From the NCBI GenBank assembly GCA_018105865.1, contig CM030852.1, forward strand, positions 552,001 to 616,000: 64,000 bases of DNA, written 5' to 3'. Under the pieces are notes generated by a model. The model was not told where the DNA came from. It searched no databases and worked only from the letters and a program-made list of their open reading frames with translations. Source of the stretch: Metaphire vulgaris (Eukaryota; Annelida; Clitellata; Crassiclitellata; Megascolecidae). Shown piece after piece: positions 1-21,651 of this stretch. Position 1 is the first letter of the stretch, and each line of letters starts with the position of its first letter. The position numbers were made by a program, and so were the translations under genes.

Positions 1-1017
1 AATGTGTGTCTTTAATATTTTACTTTGTATTAAGGCTTTATATGTAATGTTGTCCTGCCATTTTGCAGCTCAGGTCTTTGAGAAATTGGACTGTTTTGTA
101 CAAGTTTGCTAAATTGGATGCATTGCTTTGTTCTCCTTATTCCTGACAATTCCTGGTAATAATTCTGAACTATTTTTGGCTGTTAGACACCTGAAGGTTA
201 AGTAACTTTGGCAATGACTCTGGTCAGGCTTTGAATTGCTACCCTTGCCCATTAGTTATGGTGAATCACTATAACCATTGGTCATATGCCTGTACTCCAA
301 TGTATTGCTTTTGTGCTTGTATTCCCCGATGCTTCTCATGGGGGGAGGGGTCAAGCATTTTGTAACTGCAATTTTGCTAATTGCTGTGTTTTTCTGTTCA
401 ACTTACATCCTTGTGGCAGACATTTAGATTCTCTTCATTGCTGTTTGATATCAACGTGCACACAGCTTGTCAGTAATGCCAAAGACCAAACGTTTTTCCG
501 ATCTTGTTATAGGAGGAGTTCACTGTTGTCCAAGCCTTCAATTGAATCAGATATGCATCAGCAGCTTTCTGACAAATTCTTAAGCTTTCTGAAGATGAAA
601 AGTTCTGCTAAAATGGTCTTCTTGCAGAGAGGTTGACTTCATAGTTCCATAAATTTCTTTCCAGTGAATTTTGAAGTCTTGTCTTCCTAAGAACAAGAGC
701 TGACAGATCTTGTGCTGCTGCTCCAAACTTATACAGAGCTCTCTTGCTCTGCTCTGCTGCTATGGCTTCTAATTCTCTTTGTACTTTTGAATCTAGAAAG
801 CCAATCTTTGATCTTCTTTCATAGATTTTTTCTCGTTTCCTAATCTGACTTATGGTTTTACTATTGATGTGAACTACTAATCAGTTGATAGATTTCGAAA
901 TCCATCGAATGATTTAGCTTGTTGGAATAGGTGCCTTGAAAGTGCAGTATTGTTATTTGTGTTATTAATAATTGATATTTTTAATAATTAAGTGATTCAT
1001 GTTTTAATTGCTTGAAG
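1..1017. other. No supported gene; probably GALC intron or upstream sequence
   Basis: AT-rich sequence before the first recognisable galactocerebrosidase exon. Short open frames here lack family resemblance. I looked for the glycine-rich stretch that normally precedes the first visible exon in this family and did not find it, so the 5' exons probably lie upstream of the window. Confidence 0.5.
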
Positions 1018-9375
<8,358 letters not shown>

Positions 9376-11219
9376 CAATGGAAAAATCTCTTTGTTGAAT
9401 ACGTGGATTTGTTTACTACGCTGTGTCCTAATTTCTCAGTTTCTGCACGTTTTGCCTAATAGATTTTTATGTATTGTACAGAAAATGTGCCACAGAGCTC
9501 ATGGTACAGTGTCACTTGCTTCTGCTACCTAAGAGACAGTTTTGTAAAGCAGAAAAACGGTAAAATTATGTTACTGCTGATGACAATAATAATTGAAAAA
9601 TATTATCCTGAATATTTACGGTATCGGTATTTGTTAAATATGGTAATATTGTTGCTGTTTTGGTTGCTACTTATCTGGTTTTATTTCTTGTTAATTTAAA
9701 GTATTATTATTATTATTATTATTATTATGGCAACATAAAGATAAATTGAAATCCTCTGTGGATTTTACTCAGCATGATAAGTAATAAAGGAAGTAATGTG
9801 TTTAAAAAAATCTGTATCTTGATGCTTTCACAGTTTGAGTCTTTGTGCCATACTTTTAGTATTTCTAGTTAGTGTAAATATTCTGATATTTGACAGAAAA
9901 TTCTCCTTGAGTGATGCCTGGTGTATATTTTCCTCATTAGGCCAATATGTGAATGTGAGTTTCTTCTTTGGAGGAGCAAATCATCAATTCAGAAACTGTG
10001 TAACAGACTCATTCTGGATCAGAGGTCTAAATCTAAGGCAACAGGTTTATTGCATGTCATTTGCAAGTAAATAATTCCATTAAATTTTATTTTACATATA
10101 TGTTTGTGTTATTAATTATTTTATGGTTAAATTTTGTCAATTCTACCGTGGAAGACCAGTCTCGTGGATTCACTGTCTTGCTGCACCATAGCAACAAACT
10201 TTCATAAAACCTTCAATGGATCTTCATGATAAATCTCTTCAGTTCATCAACACTATCGACAGCCCCAATGGCTGGTCTTTGCAGCATTGACATAGCCACT
10301 GGGGGCCCAGCCCATATTTGGATGCAGACTGGTAGTGAGATTTGTCTAAATCCAGCAAGTAGTTGGAGGGGGTAAGAAGATCAAGGAAAATGCACCAGGC
10401 AGCAGACTTTTAAAGTGTTTGACCCGACGACCTTTTTATGTACTCAAGACATTTGGGTCTAAAAATATGGAAGTGTGCCCCTATACTGTAATCCTGGCTA
10501 AGCCACTGCTTTGTTTGTTTACAGTGCTAAATAAACTGCCATTTCTATTGATGACTCTTTGCCAAAGGATTACTAGAAACTTTGAAAAAGACAAATGCTT
10601 TGGGGGTTCCATTGTCTGATGGGGGATTGATAGCTTAAGTGACGGTGCCCCTTTAATGGAGCCTGCCCCTTCCCTCTAGACAAAAACAAAAGTGCAAGTT
10701 ACCCAGTAATTATTTTCTTCATTTCTTGTAGTTATAAAAACTGAAAAGAGAAGAATCGCATACAGCATACGTAAAGTCCAATCATGTGCAATTTGTAATA
10801 TCAAATTAACTGCAGATGTTCAGTTTTAAGAGTTTCTCTGCATTTAGAAAACTATAGTCTTGCTTTAGTATTTCAAACTCCACTCAAAATTGGAGTCAAA
10901 CAGTTGCAATACCTCTATAAATAAAATCAAAATACGGTTTTCTGAATTAAAAGGTAGACAATTCGTGTCTGTACAATAACTAAAGGAGCGCACTCGCTTA
11001 AATAGTACACCTGGCTAAAAAATTTGATTTGTGCCCGCCCCCGCCCCCATTGGTCAGCAAAATACCCGCTAAACTTTGTGACCCTGTTTTTTGAGAGCTC
11101 AACAAAACAAAAGTTTACAAAAACCGGCTTCCAAGCTAACAAAACTGAAAAATGAAAATCGTACAGCATCAGTAACTGAGAACAGTAACGTAAAGTATGC
11201 AGAATAAAGCGGAATAGGA
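9376..11219. other. Intergenic space between the 3' ends of GALC and TFIIB
   Basis: The two genes converge here. A short (TTA)n run lies near 9702-9728 and an AATAAA-type signal near 9783, which could serve GALC. I see no convincing coding exon; the short open frames show no family resemblance. Confidence 0.6.
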
Positions 11220-14200
11220 TCACTGCTGCGGCAACTGCTCTATCGGGCAGGCAAAGTTGAAATCCTCTGGAAAGAGGTCGTGTGCTCTCGGAATCATCAG
11301 ACGATACGACTGCTTGATCGTCGCCTCGGCCACTCCCGAAATGTCTCCAATCTCTGAAAACGAGCACTTCACATCTCAGAGCACCGCTCAAACTGCTCTC
11401 TAGAGTCGGGCATAAAAAATTTCATAACAGATTTTCTGCTCGTCAGTTAGCTATGACACGGCTTGGTCCCAAAGACTACTGCACCGCAGCGGCAAAGCAT
11501 TACGTGGCTTTGGAAACAAGTAAAATATCTAAAAGGTGAAGGCATAATTTAGTTAAATAAAAGACATCTTCACCTTTGTGGTTCTTTTTGTCTGCCGATG
11601 CCTGTGAGGCCATGTAGATGGCAGCAGCAGCAACCGATATAGGACTTCGCCTGACAACCAAATGAATACAATAGAACAACTCATGATATGATCATCATCA
11701 TCATCATCATGACCATCTTGATTATAATTATCAATATAGTTGTCATTGATGAGAAAAAACATCTAAACTATCACCTCTACTGTTAAACAGACAACTGAAG
11801 CAACAAGCTAAGACAGATGAAAGTTTTTGGGGCACTTGATGAGGAAAGAGGGACTTGAGAACTTGTCAGTTACATGAATGGTGGAGGGTAAAAGATCAAG
11901 ATGAAAAACAAAGATCAAAATACACAGACAAACTAAGAGAGAGATAGACAACAACATCGAACTCCTAAGGAACACCAGAGATCGTGAAAAGTGGAAGTCC
12001 ATGGCCGCTGACGCAGCAATGTATGGCAACTGAGAAGAAGAAGAAGAAGAAGAAGAAGAAGAATAAGAAGACTGTTAAAGTGAAACAATTCAAACTTTAA
12101 TTAAGTCCAATTTCAACAGAATGGCAACAATGATTACATCAAGACGAATAGACGAACGTACCCGGGGACGATGTCCAGCTCAACCGCTCGATTTGCTATT
12201 TGAGTAGCCGTTCGCTGAATGGCAGCCGACAGTCCAAGGCTCGAGCAGAAACGTGACTAGAAAATTCAATGTTAGAAACACAAAATAATGACAATTAAAA
12301 AACAAAATGAAACAACTCTGGAAAAATCGCTTCCAAATAACTGAATTGTACACCAATGCAGGGTGTCTGGAAAACTCCCTGCTTTGTCACGGCCAAGACT
12401 CCCTTCCTAAACTGCATTCTGTGACGACCCAAAGTCAGTAACTGAAGTTTTAAGAACAACTTGCTGTTAATTGTCATCAGGTTTCTCTTTTAAAAAGCTA
12501 TAGAGAGAACAATAAGAACATTCAGGTGAAATATCTAATCCAAGTGGCAAAAATGTCATTTTTTCCTGGCCAAAGACCTGCCCTTCTTCCTTTCTTCTCC
12601 ATTAAAAATGCAAGACAATAACTAACAGTCGGTTCTTCCATTCATAGATTTCAAAATCATTGGTATGCAGAAAGTATGCACACTCCAATAATTGCACTTC
12701 CGCCATCATTATAGGCATAGAAACAGAGCAAAGAGCACATACTTGGTCAACGCAGATTTAAACAATATTCCCAAAGCTATTCACCATAAAATCTCCGCTG
12801 GTTATTAGGTCAACGCTTGTTTCAAGCGTCTTGAGAATCAACTTAAAAACACGACCAATTTCTTTCTTTGAGATTTTGGATATTGCACAGATTTCTACAA
12901 AAAGAATAACCAATTATAACACACGGTATATTTTACTTAGATTAATTATCACCTGCAAAGCCCACATACACCGATACGGTCAGGAAAAAAATAGTAGGAA
13001 AGGCTTCTAAACAACATCCAACTGCTGTACATTAAACCTTCAAATAATCCCCCCAAATTTTTGGTGAGCAACTGAAGGCAAACCCAAATAAAGTCATCAT
13101 AAAAAAATTCATCAGCTGATTAAGTACATATGTATTATATCCAAATCCCATGATAAAAGGTGCATTCAGTAATGAGTATATTTTTATCTGCCTTATTCTG
13201 ATATGACTAAGCCAAGCACACAATAATGGGGTTCTACTGTAATAAAGTAAACTTAATTTGATAATTATTAATCAAGTAAAGCTACAGTTAATTCAGGATA
13301 AGTGCAGTGCGATTTCATACCCTTGAATGTTCTTGGTACATTCTCTTGTCTGCAGGCGATGTACAAACATGCGGACGCTATCGCGTCGTTACTCCGGCCC
13401 TTCAGAGATTTCGTGACGTGAACCTTTTTGAACAGCGTGTCGGCGCGATCCTAAGACAAGCACAGTCAAATTCTATCCAATAAATCAACAGATTTCAAGA
13501 GATAGCACATCCAAAGCAAAGCGCAATGCGCGTCCTGCCTAACCACAGCCGAGTCAATGACAAAGGAAAGCGTCTAATGCAAAAAACACGGAAAAATTTG
13601 AAACACAGGCTTTGACTTTTAGACAATAACAATGCTAAGATTGAAGAAAAGTTTCAATGCGTCATCCTAACATGCCATAAATAACTGACACCGAAGAAAG
13701 TAAATTATATATTCCTATTAAGTTTAGAAAAGAAAGCCTCTTTGTCAGGTTGGTGGCCATATACAAGGAATATGAAATATTTAAGAAAGAGTAAAAACCC
13801 ACGACAATCATCTTCGGCAGATTCAGTCGATCGGCCATCTGAGCAATTTCCCGGAATGCGCTCAACAGAGCCCGGTCGGAACTGTTGACCTATTTCACAA
13901 ATAGAAATCACAAATAGAAACGACAAGTCTATTTGAATTCTCAATAACTAAACACACACAAAAAAATCATTGAATGAGTCATCATCTGTGGCTGATCTTC
14001 AAATATCCCAAGCTCCAACGTTCAATGCCTAAGTTAAATAAACTGATCGGCCTTCATCTTGCAGTCAAAAGAGGGGGGAACCATTAATCTCAAAAGAGGG
14101 ACGCACAGATAACAATACGAGAACATGCATCATATACACAATAGTAGTAGTCTGCAGGAAAGCAATATTTTTTCTGATCATTTGACTTTATATTAAAGTT

Positions 14201-16042
14201 TCACAGCAAGCATTCAAATACACACACATTAAACATTTCACACAACACATCACAAGGCATCTTGATCTTTCTGAAATAACAATGGTAAGCTTAGTATAAG
14301 AAATTTAGCAACCTGCAGATTCTATGGTCATCTTTTGAATCAACTTAAAACTCATCTCTTTATCAATACACAGTGGAAGCACTTAAGAGTGAATCTTCAG
14401 AAGAGGCGCTATACAAATATTCAATTGCATTAAATGCTTCAACCAGTTTCCAGTTGATTCTCCATCAGTGTTCTTATAAAAAACACCAAAATTTTCATCC
14501 TTACAACTGCACAAGCAACTAGAAAGCAAAAATAATTACTAGTTCACTGGGACGTTATGAAAATGCATAGAAATTAAAGACAGCGGATAAAAATGCAAAC
14601 CTGCCGACGACTGCTGTACAACGGCCGACCACTTTCGTCAAAAGATGCAGAACCAGTTCCAACGGAAATGCACGTAGACAGATCTGTTCCGTCAAGCAGA
14701 GGATTCTGCAGAGGAACAAATCAATCGACAAATACTGTTCTGCTACATTATAACCTAGAAACTGCAAATGTTGGTTGAAAAGGCAGATACGCCTTCAGTT
14801 CCAAAAAAGAATGAAGCCTTTCACTGAAGTCTCAGTTAAAAATTATTATGATGAACACACAATCAGAAACTGTGGTGAATCTCATAAAATTCTATTAGCC
14901 ACAAAACCATCCAATAGGCACTACACTGGTCATCAGGAAAACGGGAAAAAAATTAGCAGCAAAATTTCAATAACTTTGCTTGTTTGAATGAGCTTCAAAC
15001 TCATCAAAATATCATAAAATTCTCACATCTACATCAACTGCCCAGCGTCGACTCATGCCAAACGCATTATTAAAATAGTACTACAGCTGTGTTCCTGCAG
15101 AAAATGCATAATGATAATATGTTATTAATTATCAAGCACAAGATATTAGAGATATATAACTGATCATCGGACCTCTGATGCCACCAACACGGCAGTTGTC
15201 CTTAGAGTCCTTCTCATTACTAAATGTTCTCCACTCCGACCCAACATCCACAATACTATGTAAAAAAAGACAGCGTGCAAAACATCTGAACAAAATATTA
15301 TGATCATCACATTCCAGAAAGCAAAGTCTTCAAATAAAAACTACAACATGCTGCTCAACACAACTTAAATATCTTGAAAACTTGCAGGTTTCCTAAATTT
15401 GATAACTTTTTTTCCCCACAACTATGTTCTTTCCAGCTGGGAATGTCAATCTCGAAGGAATGATCCACTTCAGCTCCATATGATCACCAACCACAAGACC
15501 GAGCACTCCTTCCAAACAGTAGTGAGTGTCTTTATGGCAGATCAAGCCTGATCACCTGCATGATGATCTTCAATAAGAGTCGCCCATTCGTGATATCCTT
15601 TTGTCTGTAGCACCATTACCTTTGTTTTTTTAATGCTAATTTCAAATTCACAAATCTAAAACACCACACACAAAACATGTCATCAGTATATCTCATAATA
15701 TATATATATTCCTGTATCTGATTCATCTGCTGATAAAATCACGCTTCAAACTAGAATAAGGCGTCCATCGACTGAATCATAAACCAACTGTATTACTAAA
15801 ATATAGATTCTTTAAACTAGAAGCGTCCATCGACCGATAGCAACTCTATCTAAAATGCTTTAGTTAGGCAAAATCGCCTGCAAGAAAAGAAAGAGCAGAA
15901 TCGCTGAGAAACTAAATGTGTATGTACGTTGATCAGTTAATTCGTCGACAAAATATCCATTCATTTCAAAAATGAATTTCATTTAAATTCTAATACAGAA
16001 GAAAAACTATATTTACGTCTTTGGACTAGAAGTGGAAGCCAT
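11220..16042 (-). CDS. GTF2B: Transcription initiation factor IIB, 5' portion disrupted
   Basis: General RNA polymerase II initiation factor that bridges TBP and the polymerase. Exons in transcript order: 16042-16017 (start MASTSSPK), a degenerate zinc-ribbon exon near 15611-15480, 15255 to about 15172 (B-reader/linker, [10 protein letters not shown]), 14705-14601 ([17 protein letters not shown]), 13889-13803, 13450-13321 (first cyclin repeat, [11 protein letters not shown]), 12894-12785, 12256-12162, 11650-11574 (second repeat, [13 protein letters not shown]) and 11353-11220 (stop TGA at 11222-11220). From 14705 onward phases are consistent and the protein is canonical in order and length. 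The ribbon exon has lost most zinc ligands and has an in-frame stop, and no canonical donor for the next exon keeps frame. Either the 5' half is pseudogenised or the assembly is wrong there. Identity is certain; integrity is not. Confidence 0.88.
11780..12062 (+). mobile_element. Probable LINE 3' end with (AAG)n tail, inside a TFIIB intron
   Basis: Just before the AAG run at 12032-12060 the + strand reads [18 protein letters not shown] then stop, the style of C-terminus seen in LINE ORF2 proteins that end in a GAA/AAG tail. The upstream part is degraded. The call rests on this short signature. Confidence 0.5.
14325..14445 (+). mobile_element. Truncated LINE 3' end
   Basis: Shows an FKSTLKTHLF-like stretch followed by AGAGGCGCTATACAAAT, as in the element at 31715-31975. 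Reverse-transcriptase C-termini of CR1/L2-type LINEs often carry such an F-K-x-L-K-T-x-L-F motif. Lies in a TFIIB intron. Confidence 0.5.
15480..15611 (-). pseudogene. Degenerate TFIIB zinc-ribbon (B-ribbon) exon
   Basis: It lies between the MASTS exon and the [10 protein letters not shown] exon, where the B-ribbon belongs. The - strand reads [16 protein letters not shown] and, after a frame change and extra sequence, GLVVGDH. This resembles the ribbon motif with ATLxED, AGD and GLVVGD. A TGA interrupts the first part, most of the cysteine ligands are missing, and no GT donor follows GLVVGD. A candidate acceptor TACAG sits at the upstream edge. It could be decay, an assembly error, or an unrecognised splice pattern. 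Confidence 0.55.
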
Positions 16043-16776
16043 TGTTATTCTGAACCGTGTGACGCTAAAAACAGAAACTCAGACAAAACATTATAAAAGC
16101 CTAGATCGGAATCTTCGACTTAAATGTATCAGAGAATGCCAGTAAAATAAAATGAAATAAGGAAGTTCTAGAATTCAGTGAATAATTATAATTACAGTCC
16201 TAACCTAACATTTGCCATAACCATAATACTAATCCTATTTTAGATCGTCATGGAAGATAAAAGTCATCACAGTCTGGCGGTTTCTTTGTGCTGTAACTCC
16301 AATTCATTTCGCACGCCTATGGACTAAAACATTTTAAAAACACATCTCCAATTAGCATTTGTTTGCTTTTCCTATAGTGACAGTCTATACTCTATGGCGC
16401 ATTAAAGTGAGCCAGTTTTCCACCATTTTGTTAAGAGCGATCACATTTTCGTTATAATCCTAATGGAAGCTTGGTTTCAACCAGTTATGATATAAAATCG
16501 TTCTTATCAAGGAGTCGGCAAATAGATAAATAGAAGTTGGGTATTAGAAGTTTTACGGCAATGGTAAATTGGTATTGGTAACGATTGCCTAAAACATAGC
16601 AAAGATGGCGTCAAATTGGCATCAACATTCCGCTTCTTGATGAACTACTGTAGTGAGTATTGATTTCTATGGTTTAGAAAAGTTAATAAGCACTCTATTT
16701 TAAAGAAAATCTATTTTGGGGATTAAGATACTTAAAGTAAAAAAAATAGACAATACGTTATGGTATTGTAGGAGAA
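16043..16776. promoter_or_regulatory. Divergent intergenic region between TFIIB and PIGZ
   Basis: 734 bp separate the two start codons, which point away from each other, so this space must hold both promoters. An AAGATGGCG motif (YY1-like core) occurs near 16602. No TATA box could be assigned with confidence. Confidence 0.45.
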
Positions 16777-18972
16777 ATGGGCGTGCTGTGGTGTCTATTG
16801 GCTGCTGTTCGTGTCTTTCTTACCCTGTGGCCGCAGTCTGGGTACATTCATCCCGACGAATTCTTCCAGTCTGTAGAGATTGCTGCAGGTTAGCAGCAAA
16901 ATATGCCCACATTTGTGAATATCGTATCTTAAAAATTAACTGTAATTTTACTATTTTATTTAATATATTTCAGTAGCTTTTGCTTATTCTTACAATAGTA
17001 TTGCAATATGCCTGAGGATTTAAATTATGTTTGCATATAATTGTTTACAGAATATTAGTTCCTCTCTTATCTGGTATTTGGTTGCACTTTATTAGTGTAC
17101 AGACAAACGTTTTAGTTGCTTCTTCAATTAACTTGCACAACAGGTTAACATAACATAACATGGTTTAAAGTGGTTCAGTAGGGACTGCCCTGTGTGAGAA
17201 CCACTGTTAGAATAAAATACCGTTACAACAAAACAAAACAAAACACAAATGATTGCTAGTTGATAAAGCAGTTGTAATATTTTGATGGATTAAGGTTAAG
17301 AAAGTAGTTTCAGTGCCTAAATTGACTGCTTTTGATCATAGTTTGTGGATATTATTTGCTTTCAGGCGATCTGCTTCATTACGAGACGTTTCGGCCATGG
17401 GAGTTCAATTCATCGTTTCCAATTCGGAGCATTGTACCAGTGTATTTACTTTGTGGACCACCTCTGTTGCTGCTTCGAATGCTGGAAGCAGCAGGGTATT
17501 CTACAATGACGACTTACGTTGTCCTCATTTTTCCGAGACTCTGTGTACTCCTACATAGTTTTGTTATTGACCTTTGTGTCTTTCGGACGTTGAATGCGTT
17601 AGGGCACGACGGTAGAACAGGACTGCTTCTCGTCTCGTCTTCATACGTTACGCTAGTTTATTTCACGAGAACTTTTTCAAACTCTCTTGAAGGAATTCTG
17701 TTTGCTGTTCTGCTACTGGAGACACTGTGTCAGAACTGTTCTTCGAAGAATCAAAGATTAAAACAGAATTCAGAGACCAGTGACGCTGGTTCTGTATTTA
17801 GGATTTCCACTTTGATAGTTGTCGGATTGTTCAATCGACCAACCTTTGCGGCTTTTGCTTTGGTTCCTTTTGTTTACTGGCTATTTTCTGGCGGAGCGAT
17901 GTCGGGCAGAACTTCTGATGTGAGACATGTTTTGCAGAGGCTTGTCGGCTCTGCGACTGTTGCTTTATTTGTTGCATTGACTTTTACCATCTGTGATTCC
18001 ATATATTTTGGCTATTTGATGCCTGATGTGGCAGAAATTGCAGCAACTTTCCAAGATAAGGGATTTCTAAACTTCCTTGTGAATAATCTCACTGTACCAC
18101 CACTGAATTTTTTCCAATATAACATTGAAGTCGGCAACTTGGCTGAGCATGGTATACATGCCAGATATACACACTTTCTTGCTAATATTCAGATTCTATT
18201 TTGCATGTTGGGTATTATTGCTGTCCAAGAACTCGTGAATTTGATCGTTTCTGTTTTCAAGAGAGATAGGAGGTCTTATAATTCTTTTTCTGTGATTTTG
18301 ATGTCATACTTCATTCCATTGTTTCTTCTGTCAATTTTTCCTCATCAAGAGCCTCGGTTTCTGATTCCTCTTCTTTGTCCTCTCGTAATATTATCTTCGA
18401 GTAGATTCTCTGGCCAGAAATTCGGCAAATGCATGATCATTCTATGGTCAGTCTTTAATCTGCTTGGTTGTGCTTTCTTTGGTTTTTGTCACCAGGGAGG
18501 CATTATACCAGCAATCAGCAGAATTCACCAAGAATTTATCAAAGACACTACAGTACATACTGGTAATGTTGTTTTCTGGGAAACTTATATGCCGCCTCGA
18601 CATTTATTTTTGCAGGACCCTTCTTATAGAGAGCCTGTTTATCAAATATACGATTTAGCTGGGTCTTCTGAGAATAAATTAATTGAGGTTCTAAATTTTG
18701 TGGGCAACAAGTCTGAAAGAGGTACAGTTTTATTAATTGTACCAGGAACCATGGTTGATGCACTAGATTCTTTGCAAGAATCGATGCATTTGGAAATCTG
18801 GGGCAAATTCTGTCCACATTTTAGTGGAGAAAATTTACCTACTATGAATCAAATGATATGTCAAACAAATGAAGATGATTTGTCTAAGACAGTCTCAGGT
18901 TGTTCTCCATTTTTTGAAAGAATTCATAATCTTTTCTCTCTTCATGTTTTTATTGTAAATTTCAGTGTTTAG
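16777..18972 (+). CDS. PIGZ: GPI mannosyltransferase 4 (PIGZ/SMP3-like), GT22
   Basis: Multi-pass ER enzyme of glycosyltransferase family 22, expected to add a fourth mannose to the GPI anchor core from dolichol-phosphate mannose. Two exons, 16777-16888 and 17366-18972, join in phase (a split Gly codon) to give 573 codons including the stop. The lumenal motif HPDEFFQ is at about 16849-16869, followed across the junction by [16 protein letters not shown], which fits PIGZ/SMP3 better than other GT22 enzymes such as PIGB or ALG12. Several hydrophobic segments follow (around 17430-18480). Later motifs such as [13 protein letters not shown] match the conserved H-x-E-x-R-F-L/I-P element of the family (about 18337-18375). 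The start ATG at 16777 is the first in frame and leads directly into a hydrophobic segment. No disruption seen. Confidence 0.9.
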
Positions 18973-19409
18973 CTTTCATTTATTAGTTCTAAAATGTGGA
19001 TTTACTGATGGCAGAATATTGGTTGGATGAATGACTGTAAAAGTAAATTTATTGTAAATTGATTGAATTAAAATTCTACATTTTTGATGTTCTGCTTCTG
19101 CTTTATGTCTTCAGGCAGTGATCGATATCTACACTGCAGATGATTGCACTTTGTTACTCTGAGGATTTAAAACCAGAAAAGTGTTGGCTATATACTTTGT
19201 TAATATTACCATCAGAACTTGACTTTGTAGAAGCAAAATATAGGCTGATTTTTGCTTCATTTTGACCATAAGGGGTACTCCTGTGGGTTTACCCCACCAC
19301 TAAATATATCACTAGCAAAATACAGATCTCTTGGTGGTGACAAGCAATTAGCTGATAAGTCAGATGTATCAGCGTATATTAATCAGATAGTGCATTGTGT
19401 ACAGGTTAA

Positions 19410-19828
19410 GGGCTGTCCATTAATTACATCAACAAAACAGGAGGAGAGGTTTGAAAAAGTTTGACAGTTGTTGACAGAGGGAGGGGCAAGAGAAGTTGAC
19501 GTCAACAATTTCATTTTTTCACAAATGATAAAAAATAGGAATATTCATGGAATACTATTTATTACAACGAAGAAAAGCATGACAAGCAAAAAAGGTCATC
19601 ACCCCCACATTATGACACTTGATGAACAAAAGAAAGGGAAGAAGGTCTCATCGCTGCAAAAATAATAACCTTCTAAACATTTGGGTGAGGGGTACCCGTC
19701 ACTGGTTTTAGTGGGGGTGTCAAAAGTTTTTGACATAATTATAGGGGGTCATTGAAAGTTGACAGTTGTTGACAAGGGGAGAGGGTCAAAAATTGTCCAA
19801 AAATTTTTGACATACTTAATGGACAGCA
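19410..19828. mobile_element. Small inverted-repeat element, GGCTGTCCATTAATTAC family
   Basis: Starts with GGGCTGTCCATTAATTAC and ends with the complementary TTAATGGACAGC. It carries TTTGAAAAAGTTTGACAG and TTGTTGACA-type interior sequence. Related copies lie at 35127-35405 and inside both hAT transposons (59776-59895 and 63624-63737). It lies between PIGZ and the WD40-like gene. Confidence 0.7.
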
Positions 19829-20185
19829 CTTTTGGGACAACTAGTGTTATAACTTAATTAAAAAATAATGATCCATTGGCCATCTGAAATACACGTAATT
19901 TCAATTGCATTTACAGGATGGTACGGCAGTTTGAAAGTTGTGCCCAACTTTTTTTCTCAACCAATCTGTTATGCGTAACTCTCCCCCACTTATCGGACTG
20001 CTTTATTTTCCAACTTGACCAGGCTCTAAGTTTAATTGGATTTGGTGCGTCATCGGCTGATGCCTAGGCATCATCATAGTGGCGCCATCGAAGTTTTTTT
20101 GGCTGATTGATAAAAGCTTTCGTATAGACTCCCTGATTTTACTTACTTACTACATAAATTAATTAATACCGTTCATTGTTTACAA

Positions 20186-20785
20186 ATGGCGGCCGAAAAG
20201 TGCGAAGGATTTGCATTTATTCGCATTTCTGGCTCTCATCGCCGACAGATTTTGATTTTGATTATTTTTCGCAATTGTTACAAAATAGATGGTAAATATT
20301 ACGATTTTAAATGTATTTACTGCACGTTGATTCAGACAAGGGCAATAGAGTCGTACACTACACGTAGTTGCCATGGGAATTTTTAATCTAATCTAACCTA
20401 AACTTCTATAGCGCCACTTATAGTGCACAGAAGCATCAACCGATGGCACACCAAATCCAAAACATTAAAGATCCAGGTCAAATCCAGGGTATTCAAATTC
20501 ACAGAATTTAATCACAATTGTTGTGCTGCTTTCCAAGGTGCTATAGAAATCCACGAGATTTTACTTTACTTTACTTACTTACTTTACAATTTTACGCTGA
20601 TATTGTGAAACCAGTTGAGTAGCTTAGATTTCCGTGTTTTCCACTTGAAACAGAGTTAAGGGATCGCTGATGGTCATGAATGGCAGCACGAATCAGCTGC
20701 TGCAGGTCGTTGATCAGCATCGGAAGGCTTATCAACTGGTGCTGGGGCTTCATGGATACCAGCTGCAAACAAACAATGAAGACAG
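20186..20785 (+). CDS. Tentative first two exons of the WD40-like gene
   Basis: Candidate exon 20186-20291 starts MAAEKCEGFAF in an ATGGCGGCC context and ends at a GTAAAT donor in phase 1. Candidate exon 20656-20785 resumes in phase (GSLMVMNGSTNQLLQVVDQ) and ends at GTAAGC in phase 2. The next supported exon (21652) needs phase 0, so an exon is missing between them, perhaps near 21528. No homology supports these; the call rests on position, strand, splice sites and codon texture. Confidence 0.35.
20398..20585. mobile_element. Retrotransposon tail repeat
   Basis: Begins AACTTCTATAGCGCC and ends GGTGCTATAGAAATCCACGAGATTTTACTT, followed by TTTACTTACTT units. A very similar end (GCGCTATATAAATTAAATCCACGAGATTTTACTTA) is at about 25216-25250. 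This fits a dispersed short retroelement. Family not identified. Confidence 0.5.
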
Positions 20786-21651
20786 GTAAGCCATAGATCA
20801 TGCAGTGATGTTCTAGCAGAGCTTTTTACAGATTATTAAAACGATTACAGATATTTGAGGAGTAACGGTGTGTATGACCTATGTCAACCCAAGGTTTCCA
20901 ACACAGAAAATCCACCAACCATAAATCATTTACAATCCAGTTATTATCATTATAGTTCAGTTGGATAATGTTTTTCAATTGAAAGATGGCCCAGATGGTC
21001 CATAATGGTCTTAGGTGGGTTTAAGACCTGTTGTGCCAGAGATACTCTTTATTTTAGCTTCTTGTCCACAATCTCAGTTTTCAGCTCCTGCCATTCCTCT
21101 CTTGTGTACTGGCCAGTGGAGTCCACATCTGTGTAATGCACTGTGCATCATTACCTCTGCTAGAAGGTTGTATAAACCTTTGGTTAGGATTCAATCTCGA
21201 TGCACTCCTTTCCCAAGAGTACCGTACGTTGTCAGAATATGAATGCAGGCACATTTACATTTGCCTTTTAAATTGTCTTCAGGTCATGCCTCACCTCTGA
21301 GTGCACACAAAATGGGTCAACGAAGGTCAACACAAAATGGGAGAATCCGGTAGAAATGAACTTCTGTTACACATTTTTTAACTTTAAACTACAAAGGTTA
21401 ACCAATTTTTTCTGGATTACTATGAATGCAAAGCTTACTCTGATGAAGAATATGTTTGCTGTTATTAGTCACTAATCTGTTTTACTGTATATATATATAC
21501 CATTGCGTTGTCTTTTTGTATATCAGGTGCGATTCAAGTGCAACATTGACTATGACAGTCTTTCGATCTTTGTCCACATTGCTCTTTGTATTACAGCTAT
21601 TAGTTTTCTCTATGTAATCAGTAGGGATTTATTTCCTGTTGTACTTTGCAG

